64,000 bases of DNA from Mucilaginibacter phyllosphaerae. GTDB lineage: Bacteria; Bacteroidota; Bacteroidia; Sphingobacteriales; Sphingobacteriaceae. This document shows positions 53,557 to 62,553 of this stretch, piece by piece. The stretch spans positions 124,001 to 188,000 of the forward strand of contig NZ_SNQG01000001.1 of the NCBI RefSeq assembly GCF_004378255.1, in the 5' to 3' direction. Position numbers and translations under genes: made by a program. How positions within the stretch are numbered: position 1 is the stretch's first letter; the number at the start of each line of letters is the position of its first letter. Below the pieces are notes generated by a model that searched no databases, had not been told where the DNA came from, and saw nothing but the letters and a program-made list of their open reading frames with translations.

Positions 53557-54870
53557 TTAATTTATTTTCTGCAGCACCCAGACCCCTACCTTATTACCCT
53601 GTATCAAACCATTTTCAATAGCATCTTTAAAGTGTATACCACCTAAAAAGCGCGAATTTGCCGCCTCATTTGCCGCCTGCCCGAACGAGCTGAACTTGCG
53701 GGATGGGATGCCGTAATTAACCTCGATATTGTCTGTATAACTAAATTTGGGGCCAAAATAATGTGCAAGTATAGCCGCCGAAGTTGCCGAAACTACAGAA
53801 TGCCCGCTGCTATATTCCGGGAACGGCGGGGTTTGTAAAAAAGGTTTCCAATGCGGGTCGATATATTTACGGATAGCAGTTTCTGGCCGGATACGGTTGG
53901 TTCTATATTTATCGGCCCAGCAGCTGATAAAGCCATCCATCAGCCCTATAGATACCATGGTGGTAACCTGCGCCGTTTTGTTAAAAGAAGCTTTTGACTG
54001 TTTACATGCAATACCGGTAATGCCCAACCAATGTGCCCCCGGCGAGATTTTTTTTAAACCCATAACCATATGCCCGTCATTCTGTACGGCAAATGGGTTG
54101 CAATCCCAAAAGTTGGCTACATCTTTCTCTCCCCTTGTTAATCCATTTTCCCCTTTGGCATAATTTAAAAGCATAAATTTATAAAACCGACTGTTTTTAT
54201 CTTTAGAAAACGGAACCGGGGAAACCGAAATAAATTGAAAAGAAGAATCGAGCGTTAAGGGCCTTACGGTATAAAAATAAGGCTCTACCGGGGCCATATA
54301 AGATGGAGGTGTGGGATCCCAGGTGCCCAGATCATTCTTTGGGGTATAACGCGGATAATTGCTTATCTTCCTGTACCCATCAGCCTTGGCATATTTTAAT
54401 ATTTGCTTACTGATAGCTGTTGCATAATTTAATGAGCTATCTATCATAGCATCATCAAAACCCAATGCCCTGCACGAATCCAAAAATGCCTTTTCATCCT
54501 TTTTAAGTAAAACGCCGGATGGTTGCAGCATCTGTGCTGTTTTGTACATAGCAAGCACCGCGCTAAGCTGATAGTTAGCTGCTATAGAAGCAGATACAAG
54601 CTTTATATCCGGATAGCTGTTTAATACGCCATGCATGTTTTTCAAGCTTGCATCGTTTTGCGCAACCACCTCATAACCAGCCAGGCAAGTATAGGCAAAA
54701 AACCGTGCAGCCAGGGGCGGGTTGGTTACATCATGCACCATTATATCAGTCATCTGGGTTACTACCTTACTGATATCTGCCCCATTTAGTTGCGGTGCCT
54801 TAGCCGGTTTACAACCACATAGCAACAGCAAAAAACTAAACAACAACGCTATAAATAAGTGGATCCTCAT
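53557..54870 (-). CDS. Vanadium-dependent haloperoxidase-family lipoprotein
   Basis: The 437-residue lipoprotein (MRIHLFIALLFSFLLLLCGC, Cys20) belongs to the vanadium haloperoxidase/PAP2-like group. The oxyanion-site motifs are recognisable: TNRIRPETAIRKYIDPHW, PPFPEYSSGHSVVSATSAAIL and SRFLGGIHFKDAIENG. Members either use vanadate to oxidise halides or act as phosphatases; this sequence alone does not show which. It starts 6 bp after the end of the FG-GAP/VCBS gene, and the pair probably works together. This pairing is recalled from other Bacteroidota carbohydrate loci. Its role in polysaccharide use is unclear. Confidence 0.87.
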   Translation of the reverse strand: MRIHLFIALLFSFLLLLCGCKPAKAPQLNGADISKVVTQMTDIMVHDVTNPPLAARFFAYTCLAGYEVVAQNDASLKNMHGVLNSYPDIKLVSASIAANYQLSAVLAMYKTAQMLQPSGVLLKKDEKAFLDSCRALGFDDAMIDSSLNYATAISKQILKYAKADGYRKISNYPRYTPKNDLGTWDPTPPSYMAPVEPYFYTVRPLTLDSSFQFISVSPVPFSKDKNSRFYKFMLLNYAKGENGLTRGEKDVANFWDCNPFAVQNDGHMVMGLKKISPGAHWLGITGIACKQSKASFNKTAQVTTMVSIGLMDGFISCWADKYRTNRIRPETAIRKYIDPHWKPFLQTPPFPEYSSGHSVVSATSAAILAHYFGPKFSYTDNIEVNYGIPSRKFSSFGQAANEAANSRFLGGIHFKDAIENGLIQGNKVGVWVLQKIN

Positions 54871-54876
54871 GATAAT

Positions 54877-57800
54877 TTATTGCCGGTATGCTTTAATCCC
54901 TTTGCCATTAACCCCAAACAGATATGCACCATTTACCTCCATTACAGATCGCACATCCCCCGTTAATTTAAACCCGGATGTTTGCTGCGGAATGTAGCTA
55001 AACTTACCTTTGCCATCGCCTTTTAAAAGCACGCCGTAATTTGCATCATATTTGCCAAACCTTACGCGGGTATGATCCATATTGCCGCAAAGCAGCAGGT
55101 CGGTATTGCCGTCTTTATCATAATCTAAAGTGGTTGTGGTAAAAACAGGTGCATACTGTGCTTGCGGCGGAAGTGTTGCGTTTAATAAACGATTATTTTT
55201 ACCATTGCTGATAAAACAGGCCGTGGCCAGATAATTAGCCGTTAAGCGCCCTGCACCTTTCATTTCTTCGGGTGTAAAAACTACGTTTATGGGTGCGTCT
55301 GCATAGCTGTTATAATCAGGGAAACGCGGGCGCATGGTGCTCATCTGGTCCAGCAGTTCATCGCGCGTAATGTAGGGGTAACTTTTATGCTGAATGTAAA
55401 AACACAATATCGGGTCTATAGATCCATTATCATCAAAGTCCTTGTAATACATTTCCGCAGGCTCTTTATCAGTAACATTGCATTGGGTATTCAGGCCCAT
55501 ATTTCCTGCTAAAATATCCGGTTTACCGTCTTTATTTACATCCGTAACGGTTAAGCAATTCCACCAGCCCGAGTAGGTTTTATCAAAGTATTTATTGGTC
55601 GCGTTTATAGTTTTCCGCCTTTATTCTCAAAGATCATAATAGGCATCCATTCCCCTGCAATAATTAAGTCGGGCGTCTTGTCGCCGTTCATGTCGGCCCA
55701 TTCGGCACAGCTAACCATACCTATATGTTTTAATGAGGGATTGATCGCCTCCGTTTTATCAGTAAAATGCCCCTTTCCATCGTTTATCAAAATATAACTT
55801 TCGGGGGGTTGCGGATAATTGCCCGGTACCACCCTGCCGCCAACAAACAGATCGGCAAAGCCATCGCCATTAATATCTGCTGCCTTTACACAACCTTTAC
55901 TGCTCAGCATTTTAGGCAATGTATTTAAACTTTTTATAAAGTTGCCCTTCCCGTTATTAAGGTAAAGCCTGTCCTGCAGCATGGGGTCTGTAGCCGTATA
56001 ATCGTTATATCCTCCGGAGCATACGTAAAGGTCCGGTTTGCCATCGTTATTGGCATCAAAAAACAGGGCCGCCGTATTGGTACATTTACTATCTGCCGTA
56101 AAAGCAGGTTGTGATGTTAAGGTAAACCCACCGCCTTTTTGTTGCAAGTATAAACTACCCGCTTTACCACTGTCGCCGCCAACATAAATATCGTCCAGGC
56201 CATCACCATTTACATCGGCCTTTGCCAGGCAAGGCCCCGAAAACGATAACGGGTTAACCATCAATGGCTGGCGTTTAAAATCGTTCACACTGCTTTTTGC
56301 ACTTGTATATTTAAAGGGCGCGGGTATTTCTTTAAACAAGGCTTTTTGTACCGATGGCTTTTTACTAATCACTAATGCATTTCTTTCGCTGAGGGTGAGT
56401 AACTGATCTGCCTTTAGGTTAACCAATGTTTGCACTTTACCGCTTTGCCATATTACCCTTATAGAATCTGCCCTGGTATCTGCACCCAAACCAAAGTGCA
56501 AAACCGTAGTAACGGTAGACTGGTAGCCGCGCGTAGGCATCTGCTCCAGGTATTGTTTCTTATTTTTAGCGTAGATGATAAGCTTTGCGCCTATCCCCTG
56601 TGTATTTTTAGCTTCCCCGGCCAGCTTTACCGACAGATAACGATTTTTACTTTGCGCCTGCGAATTATTTTGATAGATGAAGGCAGGCTTGTTAACATTA
56701 TTTACCACCAGATCAAGGTCGCCATCATTATCCAGATCGGCATAGGCTGCCCCATTGCTATTGGCCGGCTGGTTAATACCCCAAACCGTACTTACATCTG
56801 TAAAAGCCGAGTTGCCCGCGTTTCTGAAAAAGTAGCTTTTTACATCAGATGAAGGCATTTTTTCTACCAGGTTCAGCAAATCCTGCCGCATAGCCTGCCT
56901 GTTTCGCAGGTTATCGCCCACATATTTAAGGAAATCCATATTGGTGTAATCGCGGGTGTAGCCGTTGCTTACAAACATATCCTTCCAGCCGTCATTATCG
57001 TAATCGGCAAAAAGGGGCGCCCAGCTCCAGTCGGTATTTGATACGCCGGCAAGCTGGCCAATTTCGCTAAAAGTATTGTTACCATTATTTTGTTGCAACA
57101 TATTGCGCATATACTGGTAATAAAAGCCTACCCGCAGGCTTAGGTTAAAAGCCTCGTAATTATCAGATGCAAAGAGCATTTTCTGGCGGCGGTTATCTGC
57201 AGGCAGCATATCCAGCGAATAAATATCGGGCAGCAGATCATTATTAAAATCGGCTACATCGTTACCCATTGATGAAAAAGAAGTATGGCCTATCTGCATT
57301 TGCAATTCATCAGTAAATTTACCTTTACCGTTGCTGATATATAATCTGTCGGGTATATTATAATCATTGGAGATGTAAATATCAGGGTTACCGTCGCCGT
57401 TTATATCAGCTATGCCTGCAGCCAGGCCGTAAGACAAAGAAGTATTGACAATGCCTGCCGCCGCTGTTACATCTGCAAAGAAACCGTTGTTGTTTTTCAG
57501 CAGCCTGATGCCCGATTCCGGGTCGGTTTTGCTCATCAGATCTGCCACAGATACTTCGTCCAGTATATTCTCGCGTTTAGGGTTATGGTTTATCAGCAAC
57601 AGATCAAGGTCGCCGTCTTTATCATAATCAAAAAAATAGCCCTGTGTACTAAACGATGAAAAGTTGAGGCCGTAATTTGCAGCCATTTCTTTAAACACAG
57701 GCACACCATTAGCATCATTGCCCTGGTTAATGAATAGCTGGTTGCCCCGCTTCTGGGCCCTTAACTTACCCGAGTAACATACATAGATATCTAATTTACC

Positions 57801-58232
57801 ATCGCCGTTTACATCGGCAAAACTAACACCTGTTTTCCACGGCCCCGGCCTGCCGGCAACACCTGCGGCAGCGGTAACTTCTGCAAACTGAAGCTCGCCT
57901 TTGTTTAGATAAAGCTTATTATCTGTCATGTTACCGGTAAAGTACAGGTCCTGCAGGCCATCACCGTTCAGGTCGCCAACGGCTACCCCGCCACCGTTAT
58001 AAAAATATTCGTACATCAGTACGTTGGTGTTTAATCCCTCGGTTAGCGTGTTGCTAAAATCAACATGGGTTTTATCTGCCGGTAAAAGCGTAAAAAGCGT
58101 ATTTGTTGTTTCGCTTTCGCCGGGCGGAGCAGATTTTTTACAGCCAAATAAAACAGCCAAACAAAGCATAACAGCTACCAGACGCTTTGCCTGCATCAAT
58201 CCCATTACATTACCCGCAAACCTTTTAAACAT
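54877..58232 (-). pseudogene. FG-GAP/VCBS repeat lipoprotein (ASPIC/UnbV type), split by a -1 frameshift
   Basis: One gene is read in two frames. The first frame (58232 to 55605, 875 residues; a start at 58196 is also plausible) has a lipoprotein signal ending LAVLFGC, many FG-GAP repeats (VAVGDLNGDGLQDLYFTGN, FADVNGDGKLDIYV) and an ASPIC/UnbV segment (RYLSVKLAGEAKNTQGIGAKL). It stops at ENKGGKL. The second frame continues the homology at once: NATNKYFDKTYSGWWN, then LTVTDVNKDGKPDILAGN, running to the stop at 54877. Losing one A from a five-A run at 55611-55614 explains the shift, since an extra A would give GGKTINATNKYFDK. The full product would be about 1118 residues, the size usual for this family. 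Either a true mutation or a sequencing error is possible. Confidence 0.85.
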
Positions 58233-58238
58233 CGTACG

Positions 58239-60059
58239 CTATTGTAATTTATCAAGAATGGGTTTGTCCAATCCGTTCAACTCCTTTATTCCGGGTTTTA
58301 TCAGTTCAAGCACTACCACATCGTTAGTTGTTTTAAGCCACTCCTGCGGTACATAAACGGTTTGCTGCGGCCCTACCTGCCAGTAACGGCCCAGGTTGTG
58401 CCCGTTAACCCATACTACCCCTTTGCCCCATTTACTCATGTCCAGGTAGGTATCAGCAACTTCTTTTAGGTTAAAGCTGCCTTTTGTTATAACCGGCGAT
58501 GTTACAGCGGCATTATTGCCATTAACTTTAATACTGTTGATATTATTCATAGGTAAGCTATACATTTTCCAGTTGCTAACCTCTTGTTTGTTAAAACTTA
58601 CCTGGCCGGTTATACCTTTTTTGTTTTGCAGCAGGTATTTACCAAAGTTTATGCGGCCTAAATTTTCTACCAAAATATCAACCGTTACCTTGCCTTTAGG
58701 CAGGTTAATAGCCAGACTATCCTGTTTTAAGCGACGGTCTAATATACCAACAGTTTTGCCATTCAGCATAATGATGGCATAATCGCGCAGGCCATCTATT
58801 TTTAAAATTCCGTTTTGGCCACCTTTTAACACAGTACGATATAAAACAAAACCATAGTCTTGCGACAGGTCTTCAAAAGTTAGCGGTTTACTATTGGTTT
58901 TTGGTGCCGGTAATACCTGCAATAAATTAACGCTTTGTGTTAGTTTAATAGCCGGGATATTGATGGATTTTTTTGCTGCAGGCACTGGCGGCAATGTTTG
59001 CCCGGCAGGCATGCTTTTTTGTATCACCTGCCTAAACGCCATAAATTTGGGTGTTGCATTACCGGCCTCATCTAAGGGCGCATCGTAATCATAACTGCTT
59101 ATCTGTGGTTCAAAAGGGTCTTTATCATTATAGTTTGCCCCATTCATAAAGCCACGGGTAGTACCGCCATGAAACATATACATGTTGATAGATATACCCG
59201 CTGCCAAAACAGAATCCAGCCTGCCTACGTATTGCGATGCCGGTACGGTGTGGTGTTTAGTTCCCCACCAGTCAAACCAGGCCGGGTACCATTCTGCTAT
59301 AAAGAAAGGGCCTTTACCATTATGGTTCTCCCTGATCAATCTCTTCACTTTATCAACCTGGTCTACGCCGTTAATGGCAGGCAGAAGCCCCGGTAAATGG
59401 CCATCTTTTATGGCAGCTTCGGGGTCGCAGGTATATAGCAGGCCATCAAAACCGGCGTCAATAAACATTTTGCGGTTCAAGTCCAGGTATTCTTTATCAT
59501 TGCCATAAGATCCGTACTCGTTCTCTATCTGCACCATTAAAATATTACCGCCGTGGTTAACCTGCAATGGTGCCAGTTGTTTGCCCACCTGGTTAATATA
59601 TTCGCGGTATTCTTTCAGGTATTGCTGCTCTTTACCCCTTACTTCTAAACCTCGCTCGTTTTGCAGCCAATATGGGTAGCCACCGAACTCCCACTCGGCG
59701 CAAACGTATGGGCTTGGCCTTAAAATAACCCAAAGGCCTTCCTCCCGGGCATCATTTACAAAGGCGGCAATATCATTATTGCCTTTAAAATCATAGATCC
59801 CTTTTTGCGGCTCGTGTACATTCCAAAACACATAAGTGCCTATGGTATTTAGCCCCATAGCCTTAGCCATTTTCATACGCTGGCGCCAGGCTTCGCGCGG
59901 AACGCGGGTATAATGAATCTCGCCGGAAATGATCTGTAATGGTTTACCATCCAGCAAAAAGGTACTATCGCCTAAAGCAAAACTGTGCTTATTATTTTGG
60001 GCTTTAACGTTAACACCCGTTAATAAGGTAAATAAGATGAGTATTTTAAAAAGCTTCAT
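58239..60059 (-). CDS. GH35 beta-galactosidase
   Basis: This 606-residue exported enzyme has a signal peptide (1-20, ending VKAQ) and the GH35 start FLLDGKPLQIISGEIHYTRVPREAWRQRMKMAKAMGLNTIGTYVFWNVHEP. The acid/base is Glu181 (MVQIENEYGSYG) and the nucleophile Glu256 (FFIAEWYPAWFDWWG). C-terminal beta domains with a galactose-binding-like fold end in WVNGHNLGRYWQVGPQQTVYVPQEWL. It removes terminal beta-D-galactose, probably from galactan or arabinogalactan side chains. It ends 6 bp before the VCBS gene and belongs to the same operon. Its size is normal for bacterial GH35. Confidence 0.95.
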   Translation of the reverse strand: MKLFKILILFTLLTGVNVKAQNNKHSFALGDSTFLLDGKPLQIISGEIHYTRVPREAWRQRMKMAKAMGLNTIGTYVFWNVHEPQKGIYDFKGNNDIAAFVNDAREEGLWVILRPSPYVCAEWEFGGYPYWLQNERGLEVRGKEQQYLKEYREYINQVGKQLAPLQVNHGGNILMVQIENEYGSYGNDKEYLDLNRKMFIDAGFDGLLYTCDPEAAIKDGHLPGLLPAINGVDQVDKVKRLIRENHNGKGPFFIAEWYPAWFDWWGTKHHTVPASQYVGRLDSVLAAGISINMYMFHGGTTRGFMNGANYNDKDPFEPQISSYDYDAPLDEAGNATPKFMAFRQVIQKSMPAGQTLPPVPAAKKSINIPAIKLTQSVNLLQVLPAPKTNSKPLTFEDLSQDYGFVLYRTVLKGGQNGILKIDGLRDYAIIMLNGKTVGILDRRLKQDSLAINLPKGKVTVDILVENLGRINFGKYLLQNKKGITGQVSFNKQEVSNWKMYSLPMNNINSIKVNGNNAAVTSPVITKGSFNLKEVADTYLDMSKWGKGVVWVNGHNLGRYWQVGPQQTVYVPQEWLKTTNDVVVLELIKPGIKELNGLDKPILDKLQ

Positions 60060-60102
60060 AAAAATTAAACTGTAACAAGATTTGTATTTGAAAGACAGGT
60101 GC

Positions 60103-62535
60103 TTATTTTACTGTTAAAATTACGGTTGATGTTTGCAGCCCTGCCGAACTTAGCTGTACCGTAACTTTACCCGGTTTGCCGCTAGTTTGTATATAGGCCA
60201 GTAACCTACCGTGTAACGCTGCCCTTACCGGCGACTGATAACCTTCGTGGCTGCTTGTGCTACCGCTTTCCAGTCCCAATAATTTTGCCGGACCGCTAAC
60301 ACTTACTTTAACCTGATTTTCTGCCTCAAATACCGGGTTGCCGTTTTTATCGGTTATCTGTATCTCTACCTGGCTAAGGCCTGTAGTGTTTTTAGCAAAT
60401 ATGGTAGCATCTGCTAATGCTTTGATGTTGGATGCCCCGGCACTCGTTTTAATGGTATAAGCGCCTGCCTGGATGCCGTTGTTATAACCCTTTACCATTA
60501 ATTCGCCCGGCTCATAGTCAACCTCCCATGAAGGTATTTTGCCTTTTGCTGTGCTGCGTGATTGTTTACCTAACGATTTGCCATTTAAGAAGAGTTCTGC
60601 TTCCTGGCAATTGGTGAAACAATCTACACGCATTTTACTGTTTGCAGGCCAGTTCCAAACCGGCTGAATAGATTTATGGCTCCAGATGCCTCTGTCTTCC
60701 GCTTTTTTAACCTCGCGGGCTCCTATATAAACCATAGGCTTTGCAGCCCAAATGCTTTGCCTGTAATAATACTCGGGCTTTTTAAAAGCTGCCAGATCTA
60801 ATAACCCAGCACCGTTGCTGCGTTGCGGCCATTTACCGGCCTCGCCTAAGTAATCTATGCCTGTCCACAGGTATTGTGCCGAGATGTATTCATTGCTGTC
60901 TACCGCTGCCCATGCCTGTGTTGCCATGCCGTTCTCGCTGCCATAAATAATACGGTTAGGATATTTTTTGTGATCTTCGGGATAACGGTACTCCTGGTAA
61001 TTATAGCCTACTACATCAAGCTCCTCGGGGAAACCAACCTCGTTAGACATTACCACACCGGCCAGCGCAGCAGTAACCGGGCGTGTTTTATCAATAGCTT
61101 TTACCGCCTTAACCAGTTGCCGGGCAATTACAGTAAGCTGGCTTGCGGCAGGATGATCGGCCAGATAGCCTTTGCCATAGATCTGCGGGTTTCTTCCGGT
61201 GTTTAATATCTCGTGTGTGTAAGGATCGTTAGGGTAATCAATTTCGTTACCGATGCTCCACATGATGATGGAGGGATGGTTACGTGTACGCAGTACCATA
61301 TCCTGCACATCACGGTCTGCCCATTCTTTAAAGTAAGTATGGTAACCGTCTTTTGAGGGTGTGCCTACATTCCAGCCCTTTACCCATTTATTTTTACCCA
61401 GTTCCCATTCATCAAAGGCCTCATCCATCACTAAAAAGCCCATGCGGTCGCTCAGGTCATACAAGTAATCGGCGTGGGGGTTATGGCTAAGGCGTAAAGA
61501 ATTCACACCGGCTTCTTTTAATATTTTAAGACGACGCACCCATACTTCCTGCGGTACCGCAACGCCCAACGCCCCTGCATCATCATGGATACAAACACCT
61601 TTTAGCTTGGTGCTTTTACCGTTTAAAAAGAACCCTTTATCTTTATCAAACTCAATGCTGCGGATACCTACCTGCTGGTTTATTTCGTCTATTGCTTTAC
61701 CATTACGGGTTAATTGCACCTGCAATTTGTATAATGACGGATTTTCTGCATCCCATAAACGTGGCGATATAATATTACCATCAAATTCCATCTCTTTACT
61801 GCCTGATTTTAAATTAAGCTGCTTTTGTAGGGTAGCAGCAGTTTTACCGGTGTTATCAACCAGGTTTACCTTAACGGTTACCGCCGCAGTTGTTTTAGTG
61901 CTATTGGTTACCTTAACCTTTATATTTATATCCGCTTTTTGTGCAGAAACTTTAGGGGTAGCAAAAGCAACATCCCACAAACCGATGTGCACAGGGTTCT
62001 TGACAACTAAGTAAACATTCCGATAAATACCCGAGCCGGTGTACCACCTGGAATCGGCAAAGTCGCTGTGGTCAGCCTTTACAGTTAAAGTATTTTTGCC
62101 TTTATAATTCAGGTATTTAGAAAGATCATACTGAAAAGCGATGAATCCGTTTGGCCTTTTGCCAAGATAATGGCCATTTATCCAAACCTCGCTGTTTTTG
62201 TAAACGCCATCAAAATAAATATCAACCTGTTTGCCCCGCCACTCGGCATCGGCAGTAAATGTTTTTTTGTACCAGCCTATACCACCAGGTAAATAACCGG
62301 TGGCACTGGCCCATTCATCGCTAAAGGGTTGTTGTATGCTCCAGTCATGCGGCAGATCAACCGTTTGCCATTGGGTACTGTTAATTGCACTTTGGCCGCC
62401 GGGTATATCCCCCTGGTGAAAGCCCCAGCCCTGGTTAAACAGTACCGGTTTACCTAAATTTTGCGCCTGTAATAAAACCGGGAATAAGATGCCCGCTAAT
62501 AAGTAAAAATAATGATAAGTTATTTTTTTCATCAT
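60103..62535 (-). CDS. GH2 beta-galactosidase with DUF4982 domain
   Basis: The 810-residue exported glycosidase has a signal peptide (1-25). A jelly-roll domain (WQTVDLPHDWSIQQPFSDEWASATGYLPGGIGWYKKTF) and an Ig-like domain precede the TIM barrel. The barrel carries GVCIHDDAGALGVAVP, acid/base Glu431 (MWSIGNEIDYP) and nucleophile Glu534 (IIYGSENGMATQA). The C-terminal part has the DUF4982 region SIQPVWNWPANSKMRVDCFTNCQEAELFLNGKSLG and a final Ig-like domain. This is the usual plan of Bacteroidota GH2 beta-galactosidases. It lies between the GH5-lectin and GH35 genes, giving two different beta-galactosidases in one operon. Specificity could also be galacturonate or fucose. Confidence 0.94.
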   Translation of the reverse strand: MMKKITYHYFYLLAGILFPVLLQAQNLGKPVLFNQGWGFHQGDIPGGQSAINSTQWQTVDLPHDWSIQQPFSDEWASATGYLPGGIGWYKKTFTADAEWRGKQVDIYFDGVYKNSEVWINGHYLGKRPNGFIAFQYDLSKYLNYKGKNTLTVKADHSDFADSRWYTGSGIYRNVYLVVKNPVHIGLWDVAFATPKVSAQKADINIKVKVTNSTKTTAAVTVKVNLVDNTGKTAATLQKQLNLKSGSKEMEFDGNIISPRLWDAENPSLYKLQVQLTRNGKAIDEINQQVGIRSIEFDKDKGFFLNGKSTKLKGVCIHDDAGALGVAVPQEVWVRRLKILKEAGVNSLRLSHNPHADYLYDLSDRMGFLVMDEAFDEWELGKNKWVKGWNVGTPSKDGYHTYFKEWADRDVQDMVLRTRNHPSIIMWSIGNEIDYPNDPYTHEILNTGRNPQIYGKGYLADHPAASQLTVIARQLVKAVKAIDKTRPVTAALAGVVMSNEVGFPEELDVVGYNYQEYRYPEDHKKYPNRIIYGSENGMATQAWAAVDSNEYISAQYLWTGIDYLGEAGKWPQRSNGAGLLDLAAFKKPEYYYRQSIWAAKPMVYIGAREVKKAEDRGIWSHKSIQPVWNWPANSKMRVDCFTNCQEAELFLNGKSLGKQSRSTAKGKIPSWEVDYEPGELMVKGYNNGIQAGAYTIKTSAGASNIKALADATIFAKNTTGLSQVEIQITDKNGNPVFEAENQVKVSVSGPAKLLGLESGSTSSHEGYQSPVRAALHGRLLAYIQTSGKPGKVTVQLSSAGLQTSTVILTVK

Positions 62536-62553
62536 GTAAATTATTGCGATGTG

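Noticed and set aside
55605-55620. Programmed -1 frameshifting at GGAAAAC in the VCBS gene
   Set aside because: The heptamer does not fit the X XXY YYZ rule (C GGA AAA), I saw no strong stimulatory hairpin just downstream, and single-base loss in an A-run is simpler.
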